Assembly: GCA_009391845.1 (NCBI GenBank)
Contig: QWJG01000023.1
Location: forward strand, 1 to 6,749
From: Chloroflexota bacterium
GTDB lineage: Bacteria; Chloroflexota; Dehalococcoidia; UBA2979
Direction: 5' to 3'
Length of the DNA stretch: 6,749 nt
Positions within the stretch are counted from its first letter, which is position 1, and each line of letters starts with the position of its first letter. Position numbers and translations under genes: made by a program. Below are positions 1-5,960 of the stretch, one piece after another. The notes below the pieces were generated by a model. That model was not told where the DNA came from. It made no database searches and worked only from the letters and a program-made list of their open reading frames with translations.

Positions 1-332
1 AGCAGGGCGACGGTAAAGGAACCCGATGAACCCATGCCGGTGCGACCGGGCACGTCGGCCATGGCGCCTATTTCTATGCCGCCGTCGATATGGGTGTGCA
101 GCAGCGATTCGCGTAAGAGGGGGTGTTTTATTTTACTCGGGTGGTCAACGCGTTCTGTATCGGAGTATTTGACGCGGATAAAATCCTCTACTTTGAGCGT
201 GTTGAGCTGGATGTAGACGTATTTGTCTATGCCGACACTGAGGACGAAACCACCGTGCTTGCTGTAATAGGATGGCAGGTCGGTGCCGCCACCGCCGAGT
301 GGGATGCGCAGGGGTGCTCTGGTTGTAATCAA
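1..332 (-). CDS. GHMP-family sugar kinase, HddA-like (3' end cut by window edge)
   Basis: This is the N-terminal 110 residues of a GHMP kinase. It most resembles D-glycero-D-manno-heptose 7-phosphate kinase (HddA), which phosphorylates the anomeric position of a sugar phosphate in the cytoplasm before nucleotide activation. The sequence opens with the substrate-binding segment TRAPLRIPLGGGGTDLPSYY (residues 4-23), typical of HddA and fucokinase-like members. The ATP-binding motif 3 follows as PGRTGMGSSGS (95-105). I chose the TTG at 330-332 because GAGAGG (339-344) lies 6 nt upstream, and starting there gives the usual family N-terminus. The Shine-Dalgarno overlaps the stop codon of the preceding nucleotidyltransferase, and the two genes are 10 bp apart, so they are almost certainly co-transcribed. 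The C-terminal half lies outside the window. The GHMP family is certain; the heptose substrate is inferred from the motif pattern and the neighbour, and another sugar such as fucose remains possible. Confidence 0.88.
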   Translation of the reverse strand, partial: MITTRAPLRIPLGGGGTDLPSYYSKHGGFVLSVGIDKYVYIQLNTLKVEDFIRVKYSDTERVDHPSKIKHPLLRESLLHTHIDGGIEIGAMADVPGRTGMGSSGSFTVAL

Positions 333-342
333 GAGGGACCTC

Positions 343-1065
343 TCAGGGTAGAGTAAAGGCGCCGGAGTCTACGCGCTGGCAGGCGTCCTCGTAGCGCTCT
401 AATGTGTCGGTGGAAAGCAGGTCGCCGCGCATGCGGTGCCCGTAGAGGGCTCGGCCTTCGCCGCGCAGGGTGGGAAAGATGTCGTGACTGAAGTCGCTGA
501 CTTGGTCTTCGGGGATAAAGTCGAAGATTTCCGGTTCGAGTATATAGGTGCCGGCGTTGATCAGATAATCGGCAAAGACTTGTTCGGGCTGCGGTTTTTC
601 GACAAAGCGATCAATGCGGCCACTGGCGTCGAGACCGATAATGCCACGCGTGGTTGGATCGTCCATCCACAACAGGCCAATACTGGCAATTTCTCCGTGC
701 CGCCGATGGGCTTGCAGCATATCCGTCAGATCGAAATTGGTGAGATTGTCGCCGTAGTAGACGAGAAATGGCTCGTCGAAGAAGTTGGCTACCTTGCTTA
801 CGGCTCCAGCGGTCCCCAGCAATTCGCTTTCCAGCGAATAGTCGATGTGGACATCCCACTTGGAGCCATCGCCAAAATAGTCCTGAATAATTTCAGGCAA
901 GTGGTAGAGGTTGATAACTAACTCGTCAAATCCGTGCTGGGCCAAGAGCTTGATGATATGCTCTAAGAGCGGTTTGCCAGCAAAGGGGATCATCGGTTTG
1001 GGGATGCTATTGGTCAGCGGTTTAAGCCGAGTGCCGCGGCCAGCAGCTAAGATCATCGCCTTCAC
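343..1065 (-). CDS. Sugar-1-phosphate nucleotidyltransferase, HddC/mannose-1-P guanylyltransferase-like
   Basis: This 240-residue cytoplasmic enzyme should join a sugar 1-phosphate to an NTP to make an NDP-sugar. It has the N-terminal nucleotide-binding loop LAAGRGTRLKPLT (residues 6-18) and Lys23 in the following PKPM. It also has a metal-binding GD (G105-D106), the EKP motif (156-158) and the NAGTYILEP strand (170-178). The length suits the compact family that includes HddC, MurU and short mannose-1-phosphate guanylyltransferases, without the left-handed helix domain of GlmU or RfbA-type extensions. The GTG at 1063-1065 overlaps the TGA of the epimerase as GTGA, suggesting translational coupling; no separate strong Shine-Dalgarno is visible. 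An ATG three codons in (1054-1056) is an alternative, but the GTG gives the standard MKAMILAAG start. The adjacent GHMP kinase would supply its sugar 1-phosphate. GTP is inferred from the HddA/HddC pairing; CTP or UTP is not excluded. Confidence 0.9.
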   Translation of the reverse strand: MKAMILAAGRGTRLKPLTNSIPKPMIPFAGKPLLEHIIKLLAQHGFDELVINLYHLPEIIQDYFGDGSKWDVHIDYSLESELLGTAGAVSKVANFFDEPFLVYYGDNLTNFDLTDMLQAHRRHGEIASIGLLWMDDPTTRGIIGLDASGRIDRFVEKPQPEQVFADYLINAGTYILEPEIFDFIPEDQVSDFSHDIFPTLRGEGRALYGHRMRGDLLSTDTLERYEDACQRVDSGAFTLP

Positions 1066-2177
1066 TGCGCGGCCCGGCGAATGACATTTGCTGCGCGCAT
1101 TTTCTTTTCCGTCTCGGCGTAAAAGTCGCGCAAATTAGGCTGCTCTTTTACCCACTCGATATACTGGTCAACAACCTCTTCTAAGGGCGTTTCTGGTTTC
1201 CACCCCAACTCGCCGAGGGCCTCCCAGGTCGAGACCGTGTGGCGCGTATCGCCAAAGCGATAGTCGCCACTGACCAGGGGTTCGATGTCCTTGTTGGCGA
1301 TCTTGGCGACTAAGTTCGCGTACTCCAATACGGTTGTACCGCGCTGGCCGCCGACGTTAAAGGCGCGGAAGTTGGCGCGCTCGTCTTCCAAGCACAGCAC
1401 ATTGGCGCGCGCGACATCGCCGACATAGACATAGTCGCGCAGCGATTGGCCGTCCTCGTAGCAGACGGGAGGTTGGTCGTTGAGCAGGCGCAGCGTAAAG
1501 ATGCGGCAAATCCCCGAGTAGGCATTAAAAAACGAGTTGCGCGGACCTTGGACGATAGAATAGCGCATATTGGCGGTGGGAATATCGTATTTGCGACCGA
1601 GGCTAAAGGAAGTCAGTTCCGAAGCGTATTTGGAAATGCCGTAGGTCGTGTGCGGGCGCACGTGGTCTTCGGTAATGAGTTCGTGCGTCATATGGCGGTC
1701 GCAGACGGGGCAGTGGACTTCCCAATCGGCATGGGCCAATTGGGCGTCGGGACGCGAGTCTGGATACTGGATCCCGTGCTCTATGCAGCGATATTTGCCT
1801 TCGCCGTATGTTGCCTGCGAGGACGCGAGCACCACTTTTTTTATTGGCAATTTCTTATCGACGATAATTTCGTAGAGCAGGGTCGCACCGACTGTGTTGA
1901 CGTGGTGGAAGGTGGAGAAATCCGTCATGTAGTCTTGGTAGGCCGCTAGGTGAATGACCCCATCGACGCCGTCGAGTGCCTTTTCCCAATCGGCGCGCTG
2001 GCGCACATCGCCTTGTAGGCGCTCTACTGATTGTGGGATATAGGCGGGCCAGCCGTGGGGGTGGACGCGTTCTTGCAGGGCGTCCATAATGCGGACCTGA
2101 TAGCCTTTTTTAACGAGTAGGTCGACGGTGTGTGAACCGATAAATCCGGCGCCGCCGGTGACGAGAACGCGATTCAT
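1062..2177 (-). CDS. NAD-dependent sugar-nucleotide epimerase/dehydratase (extended SDR) with Cys-rich insert
   Basis: This 371-residue enzyme is an extended short-chain dehydrogenase/reductase acting on a nucleotide sugar in the cytoplasm. The Rossmann motif TGGAGFIG spans residues 7-14. The acidic D32 should bind the NAD ribose, D57-V58 is the adenine contact and HLAA is at 76-79. The catalytic site is S119-S120 followed by Y179-x3-K183. A Cys/His-rich stretch lies between the Ser and the Tyr: C131-x2-H134 and later C156-x2-C159, resembling a small zinc-binding insert. From memory, the same kind of insert occurs in proteins annotated as dTDP-L-rhamnose 4-epimerases (WbiB-like), so 4-epimerisation is the best guess but not proven. 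The ATG at 2175-2177 gives the canonical N-terminus; no strong Shine-Dalgarno precedes it. It is the first gene of the minus operon and overlaps the nucleotidyltransferase by 4 bp. The true substrate could be a GDP-heptose or a dTDP-deoxysugar. Confidence 0.9.
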   Translation of the reverse strand: MNRVLVTGGAGFIGSHTVDLLVKKGYQVRIMDALQERVHPHGWPAYIPQSVERLQGDVRQRADWEKALDGVDGVIHLAAYQDYMTDFSTFHHVNTVGATLLYEIIVDKKLPIKKVVLASSQATYGEGKYRCIEHGIQYPDSRPDAQLAHADWEVHCPVCDRHMTHELITEDHVRPHTTYGISKYASELTSFSLGRKYDIPTANMRYSIVQGPRNSFFNAYSGICRIFTLRLLNDQPPVCYEDGQSLRDYVYVGDVARANVLCLEDERANFRAFNVGGQRGTTVLEYANLVAKIANKDIEPLVSGDYRFGDTRHTVSTWEALGELGWKPETPLEEVVDQYIEWVKEQPNLRDFYAETEKKMRAANVIRRAAQ

Positions 2178-2200
2178 ATCTTTGGGTGTCCCGCGTGGAT

Positions 2201-2219
2201 AGCGCGTTTTAGTCGCGCT
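2201..2219. repeat. Perfect 6-bp inverted repeat in the epimerase leader
   Basis: AGCGCG (2201-2206) and CGCGCT (2214-2219) are perfect inverted repeats around a 7-nt loop. It begins 23 bp upstream of the epimerase ATG and downstream of the predicted minus-strand start site, so it would form a short GC-only stem in the 5' leader of that mRNA. It has no T-tract on the minus strand, so it is not an intrinsic terminator for that operon. It could be an operator half-site pair, a leader hairpin or chance. Confidence 0.4.
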
Positions 2220-2249
2220 GGTGGTTTTTGTTGCAAAGTGGAGCCTGTG

Positions 2250-2278
2250 AATATAGATACGAGGTTATAGGAGGGCAA
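2250..2278 (-). promoter_or_regulatory. Predicted sigma70-type promoter for the epimerase operon
   Basis: Read on the minus strand, TTGCCC (2273-2278) and TATATT (2250-2255) are separated by 17 bp. They match 4/6 and 5/6 of the TTGACA and TATAAT consensus. The expected start site is near 2243, leaving a leader of about 65 nt before the epimerase ATG. This is a by-eye prediction, and the sigma factor preferences of the host are unknown. Confidence 0.5.
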
Positions 2279-2319
2279 ATTATCACCGTTGACAGAGGTG
2301 GCAATGGCCAGTAATTTGC
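2275..2319. repeat. 8-bp inverted repeat spanning both divergent promoters
   Basis: GCAAATTA (2275-2282) is the exact reverse complement of TAATTTGC (2312-2319), with 29 bp between the arms. The left arm overlaps the -35 box of the leftward promoter. The right arm covers the -10 box of the rightward promoter. That placement would let one DNA-binding dimer or a looped pair affect both operons. One 8-bp pair in a region this size is not very improbable by chance, so the position is the stronger argument. Confidence 0.4.
2289..2317 (+). promoter_or_regulatory. Predicted sigma70-type promoter for the SGNH-YfhO-DUF2723 operon
   Basis: A perfect TTGACA -35 box (2289-2294) is followed after 17 bp by TAATTT (2312-2317). 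The -10 box is weak overall (3/6) but keeps the T, A and final T that matter most. The start site would be near 2324, giving a short leader of about 25 nt that still includes the AGGGA ribosome-binding site. A second candidate upstream, TTGTTG (2228-2233) with TATAGA (2252-2257) after 18 bp, is poorer and overlaps the leftward promoter. Confidence 0.5.
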
Positions 2320-2337
2320 AGCACTATGAATGGCTAT

Positions 2338-2342
2338 AGGGA
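2338..2342 (+). promoter_or_regulatory. Ribosome-binding site supporting a TTG start
   Basis: AGGGA lies 6 nt upstream of the TTG at 2349-2351. It decides the start of the SGNH gene: no in-frame ATG precedes the hydrophobic N-terminal anchor, and this TTG begins a Lys-Arg charged tip followed directly by the membrane segment. Confidence 0.6.
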
Positions 2343-2348
2343 TTTGTT

Positions 2349-3497
2349 TTGAAACGGGCATCATGGCTATTGGCTGCGGCGGCACTTGGGCTGGGGATCC
2401 TGCTCTGCGAAGGGGTGCTCGCCCTGTTTTACCCACAGGTATACCGCCGTCCGCCGCGCATCTGGCAATTTGACGCCGACTTGGGGTGGGCGCATGTGCC
2501 AGGAGGGCGCGGCCGTTTGGTTACGCCCGAATTCGACGTCGAAATGCGCATAAACCAAGATGGTTTGCGCGACGATGAACACGAGCGCAAGAAAAAGCCG
2601 GGTGTGCGCCGGATTCTCGTTTTCGGCGATTCCTTTGCCGAGGGATGGGGGGTAGAGAGCGAAGAGACAATAAGCGAACAACTAGAGGACTGTTTGCAGG
2701 CAAGTGCGTCCGACTCGATTGAGGTAATCAATTTTGGCGTCGCGGGTTACGGCACGGACCAAGCGCTGCTCCTGTACGAAAAATTGGGTGCTCTCTACGA
2801 ACCCGACCAGGTGGTATTGCTCTTTTACGGCAATGATTTGTGGAATAACGCCGCCAAGCGCGGTATAGGTGCCGAACGCGGTTTCAAACCATTTTTTCGC
2901 CCGCAGGGCAATGGACGTTTGTCCTTGGCGGGAGTGCCTGTAGCAAAGACGCGCTATTGGGACGAAGCGCGCTATAGAGAGGCCCCATTGGGCGAGCGCG
3001 TCGCGCGCTATTTTAGCGAACACTGGCATCTCTATGTGTTGGTAGATAAGGCGCTAAGGCCGGAAGTGGCCCCCGCCCAGCAGAGTCAATATTACGATGG
3101 GCTTTACGGGCGCGATGAAGAGAGACAGTGGCAGCCCGTCTGGCAGTTGAGCGGTATGTTGTTGGATCGTTTTGCCGCTTCCGCGCGCCGGCACGGAGCC
3201 GATTTTACCGTGGTTTATGTGCCGGCCATTGTACAGGTGGAAGAGCGCGATTGGCAAAAAAAGAGAGATCTGCACGGATTAGTAGCCGAGTACGACTTGC
3301 AAAAACCCAATAGGCAATTGGCCACTTTTGCCCAGCGCTATAGCTTTGCTTACGTCGATTTATATCCACTTTTTAAGGAGCACAGCCAGGAGCAGGTGCT
3401 CTATTGGCGCGATAGTCATTGGAATGCGGCAGGCCACGCGTTGGCCGCGCAGGCCCTGTGCGAGCAACTGAGCCAACACCGGGAGCGCGCGCGTTGA
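2349..3497 (+). CDS. Membrane-anchored SGNH/GDSL-type hydrolase or acyltransferase
   Basis: This 382-residue protein starts with a positively charged tip and one hydrophobic segment (about residues 5-27). That is probably an uncleaved anchor placing the catalytic domain outside the cytoplasmic membrane. The SGNH fold follows: block I is VFGDSF with nucleophile S95, block II is NFGVAGYGTDQ (128-138, oxyanion Gly near 133) and block III is YGND with N162. Block V is DSHWNAAGH with D355 and H357 completing the triad. All four signature residues are present, so the enzyme should be active. The family removes or transfers O-acyl groups on glycans and lipids; it includes the AlgX/AlgJ and PatB type, though no MBOAT partner is visible here. 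It is the first gene of the plus operon, and its TGA overlaps the TTG of the YfhO gene, so translation is probably coupled. Glycan deacetylation or acetylation is inferred from context; the substrate is unknown. Confidence 0.85.
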   Translation: MKRASWLLAAAALGLGILLCEGVLALFYPQVYRRPPRIWQFDADLGWAHVPGGRGRLVTPEFDVEMRINQDGLRDDEHERKKKPGVRRILVFGDSFAEGWGVESEETISEQLEDCLQASASDSIEVINFGVAGYGTDQALLLYEKLGALYEPDQVVLLFYGNDLWNNAAKRGIGAERGFKPFFRPQGNGRLSLAGVPVAKTRYWDEARYREAPLGERVARYFSEHWHLYVLVDKALRPEVAPAQQSQYYDGLYGRDEERQWQPVWQLSGMLLDRFAASARRHGADFTVVYVPAIVQVEERDWQKKRDLHGLVAEYDLQKPNRQLATFAQRYSFAYVDLYPLFKEHSQEQVLYWRDSHWNAAGHALAAQALCEQLSQHRERAR

Positions 3498-5935
3498 AGT
3501 GGCGCGCCGATCTGGCCTGTTTGCTGGCCATCGCCGCAGCGGTATGGGCCTTTTTTGGGCGGGCCCTGTTCGGCCCCGGTGCCTTGGTCGTGCAGGATAT
3601 GATGGTGCAGAACTACCCCTTCCGCGATTTTTTTGCCCGCCATCTGCGCGCCGGCCAGTTGCCACTGTGGGATCCCGCCATCAACTGTGGTTTTCCTCTC
3701 TTTGCCGAGGGCCAAGCCGGGCCGCTCTATCCCTTTAACATCGCAACGAGCCTGTTGCCGACCTATGCGGCGATCAATCTAAATATTGCGTTTCACTTTT
3801 GGTTGGCTGGCGCTGCGATGTACGCCCTGCTGCGCGTTTGGCGCGCGGCCCCTGCGGCGGCCCTGACGGCAGGGCTTAGTTATGCGCTATCTGGCTATAT
3901 GGTAGTGCGGGCTATGTCGCCCAATTTTATCGATGTCTGCGCCTGGCTGCCGCTGGTATTTGCATTGTTGAGTTTGGCTGCGCGCGATGGGCGAGTGCTG
4001 TATTGGTTGGGGGCTGCTCTCGTCGTGGCACTGCAATTTTTGGCCGGGCACCCGCAGGCCGCTGTCTACGGTTTATTGGCCGCGCTGGCTTATGGTATGT
4101 ATCTCGGTGTGTCGCTGCGCCGCCGACTCTCCTATTATGCGCTGTTGGGTGCTACGCCTATCTGCGCTTTGGCTTTGACTGCCATACAGTGGCTGCCGAC
4201 CGCCGAATTGACGCGTTTATCCGTTCGTAGTCAGGGTGTTTCGTGGCAGCAATTTATCAATATGTCGCTGCCCCCCGAGCGCTTGTTAACGCTGCTTTTG
4301 CCCAATCTATTCGGCAACTCGGCCTACGGCACTTATTGGGGGCGCGAAGCGGGATTCTTTATACAACTCTGTCCATTTATCGGCGTTTTAAGCATAGTCT
4401 TCGCCTGGGTTGCTCTGCGCCAGCGCAGAGAGGAGCCCGTCGGCTTTTTCGCCGTGTTAGCGGCGACTGGTTTAGTGCTCTCACTAGGTCAATACACGGG
4501 TATTTACAGTCTACTTTACGATCTACCAGGCCTGAGTTTTTTTCGCATACCTACGCGTTTCTTGCTGTTCTTTGCGCTGGCGACCAGCGTGCTGTGTGGC
4601 TTGGGAGTGGACCAACTCATGCGCGGTGCTGGCCTATCTCGTATGCAGTCTCGTGTGCACGGGCGCGGTTTTGTGCTGGCCTTGGCGCTGGCTGCGGGGG
4701 CAGTGCTATATCTCAACGGCGAAGTGCTTGTGGCTGGGCGCAGTTGGTTGGTAGAGCGCGGGGGGGCAGAACTGGCCCGTTATATATGGCACCTGCGCTT
4801 TGATGCGGTGCGTTTAGTTTTGGTTTTGGTTCTGGCCTGTGGTTTGTTGGCGTCAATTGGTCGACGCTATGTCGGTATTATTGCACCTCTCGCCGTTTTT
4901 ATAGAACTCTACAGCTTTGGCGCCGACTTTAATAGTGTCGTGGAACCAGAGGTCTATACGCGCACACCAGAGACCGCGTTAGCGATACAAACGGATCGTC
5001 AATCGATTGCGCCACCGCGCGTATTGAGTTTGGTCAGCGAGCGTAATAGCCCGTTTGATTGGCACGGGGGCTGGGCGGTCGATCTAAGTTCGTATCGCCG
5101 CTATAACGAGACGCTGCGCCTCTACAGTGCAGGGCTTTATGGCCTGGCCAACGCCTTGCCCGGTTGGAGCCCGTTACACCTGAGTCGGCACTGGGAGTTT
5201 GCCCGCGCCTATCCGGCCGTGGCAGGACTTGCTGGCGTGCAATACGCCGTTAGCTACGGTCCGTTGCCTTTGGCGGGCGCCGAGCGCATACGCAACGGCG
5301 ATATTCAGGTCTATCGCCTAAAAAATAGCCGACCTCGAACGTATATTGCCTCCGGTTACACGGTCGTACGGGATGCTCAGGAGCGCTTAGCGCGTCTCCA
5401 GCGCGGTGCTGGCTACGAAAAGGTTTTGTTGGAGCGCGCACCGGCTTCTGCCTACGGAGACGGCAAAACCGTGGGGCGCGCGGAAATAGTAGACTATCAG
5501 CCAGAAGAAGTCGTTGTGCAGTTGCGCGAACACAAAGGGGGATATCTGGTCCTCAGCGATACGCACTATCCGGGTTGGCGCGCCTGGGTCGATGGGATAG
5601 AGAGCGATATTATGGCTGCCAACCACGTATTTCGCGCTGTCGCCGTTGCCGCCACGGCAAAAGAGGTGCGATTTCGCTACGAGCCGGCCAGTTTTCGCAT
5701 CGGCTTGTGGATCAGCGCTATCGCATCAATCTGTTGTGGGCTGGGGATGGTGTTGTTGCGGGCAAAGGGTGTGGAGCAAAAGGGATTGTCCAGCAATGAT
5801 GCGTATGTCGGTCCCGCGATAGCCATCTCGATGCAGGGGGCGCTCGTCGTATTGCTCTACGGGCTTATAAGCCGCTGGCCGCTGTGGGCAGAGGCGATTG
5901 AACGCTGTCGAGTGCTCGACGGATGGGGGATTTAA
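3494..5935 (+). CDS. YfhO-family polytopic membrane protein, putative GT-C-type glycosyltransferase
   Basis: This 813-residue protein has about 13-14 predicted membrane segments, one large extracytoplasmic domain (about residues 500-740) and two final membrane segments. YfhO of Firmicutes decorates lipoteichoic acid with sugars from a polyprenyl-phosphate donor. The first external loop has the family pattern: D35 in VVQDMM, NYPF (40-43), GQLPLWDP (54-61), then G66-F-P and an LYPFN end (78-82). D35 is a candidate catalytic residue by analogy with other GT-C enzymes. The FFRIPTRFLLFF segment and the C-terminal HYPGWRAWVDG motif (PGW at 693-695) are also typical of YfhO. The TTG at 3494-3496 is the likely start: it overlaps the upstream TGA as TTGA, has GGGAG (3481-3485) 8 nt upstream and opens directly into the first membrane segment. 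An in-frame extension back to 3419 lies inside the SGNH gene and looks spurious. The sugar and acceptor are unknown. Confidence 0.85.
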   Translation: MKWRADLACLLAIAAAVWAFFGRALFGPGALVVQDMMVQNYPFRDFFARHLRAGQLPLWDPAINCGFPLFAEGQAGPLYPFNIATSLLPTYAAINLNIAFHFWLAGAAMYALLRVWRAAPAAALTAGLSYALSGYMVVRAMSPNFIDVCAWLPLVFALLSLAARDGRVLYWLGAALVVALQFLAGHPQAAVYGLLAALAYGMYLGVSLRRRLSYYALLGATPICALALTAIQWLPTAELTRLSVRSQGVSWQQFINMSLPPERLLTLLLPNLFGNSAYGTYWGREAGFFIQLCPFIGVLSIVFAWVALRQRREEPVGFFAVLAATGLVLSLGQYTGIYSLLYDLPGLSFFRIPTRFLLFFALATSVLCGLGVDQLMRGAGLSRMQSRVHGRGFVLALALAAGAVLYLNGEVLVAGRSWLVERGGAELARYIWHLRFDAVRLVLVLVLACGLLASIGRRYVGIIAPLAVFIELYSFGADFNSVVEPEVYTRTPETALAIQTDRQSIAPPRVLSLVSERNSPFDWHGGWAVDLSSYRRYNETLRLYSAGLYGLANALPGWSPLHLSRHWEFARAYPAVAGLAGVQYAVSYGPLPLAGAERIRNGDIQVYRLKNSRPRTYIASGYTVVRDAQERLARLQRGAGYEKVLLERAPASAYGDGKTVGRAEIVDYQPEEVVVQLREHKGGYLVLSDTHYPGWRAWVDGIESDIMAANHVFRAVAVAATAKEVRFRYEPASFRIGLWISAIASICCGLGMVLLRAKGVEQKGLSSNDAYVGPAIAISMQGALVVLLYGLISRWPLWAEAIERCRVLDGWGI

Positions 5936-5960
5936 GCGTGGCGCGCTGGCCGCTGTGGGC
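5873..5960 (+). repeat. 17-bp exact direct repeat across a gene junction
   Basis: CGCTGGCCGCTGTGGGC occurs at 5873-5889 and again at 5944-5960, 71 bp apart start to start. Both copies are read in the same codon phase. They encode RWPLWA near the C-terminus of the YfhO protein and RWPLWA at residues 3-8 of the DUF2723 protein. The flanking bases differ immediately on both sides, so this is not a full 71-bp tandem duplication. The stop codon, the Shine-Dalgarno and the next start all lie between the copies. Confidence 0.85.
5925..5930 (+). promoter_or_regulatory. Ribosome-binding site supporting a GTG start
   Basis: GGGGGA sits 7 nt upstream of the GTG at 5938-5940, inside the last codons of the YfhO gene. 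It supports that GTG as the DUF2723 start, since no in-frame ATG gives a complete first membrane segment. Confidence 0.65.

Noticed and set aside
436..921. Long plus-strand open frame opposite the nucleotidyltransferase
   Set aside because: It is antisense to a gene with clear motifs, has no recognisable domain and no supporting ribosome-binding site. It looks like a product of codon bias.
1446..1949. Plus-strand open frame of 167 codons opposite the epimerase
   Set aside because: It lies wholly inside the epimerase gene on the other strand and shows no family motif. The SDR motifs prove the minus-strand reading.
2949..3345. Recurring CGCGCTAT and AGCGCTAT words
   Set aside because: They fall in phase as Arg-Tyr codon pairs (CGC TAT) in the SGNH gene and reappear in YfhO. 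Spacing is irregular, so this is codon preference rather than a repeat family.
3419..3493. Upstream ATG extension of the YfhO gene
   Set aside because: It would overlap the SGNH gene by 79 bp, across its catalytic D-x-H region. The added residues are polar, Arg-rich and unlike a YfhO start. The TTG at 3494 has a Shine-Dalgarno and a TTGA overlap.
3486..3510. Alternating GC run and GGCGCGCC palindrome at the SGNH/YfhO junction
   Set aside because: It is explained by Arg/Ala codons at the end and start of the two genes, with no T-tract or symmetry that would suggest a terminator.
4243..4803. Alternative-frame open reading frame inside the YfhO gene
   Set aside because: Arg/Ala-rich composition without motifs; it is a frame shadow of a membrane protein gene.
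4621..5413. 13-bp repeat GCGCGGTGCTGGC at 4621-4633 and 5401-5413
   Set aside because: Both copies encode Arg-Gly-Ala-Gly with the gene's preferred codons, so shared codon use is enough to explain it.
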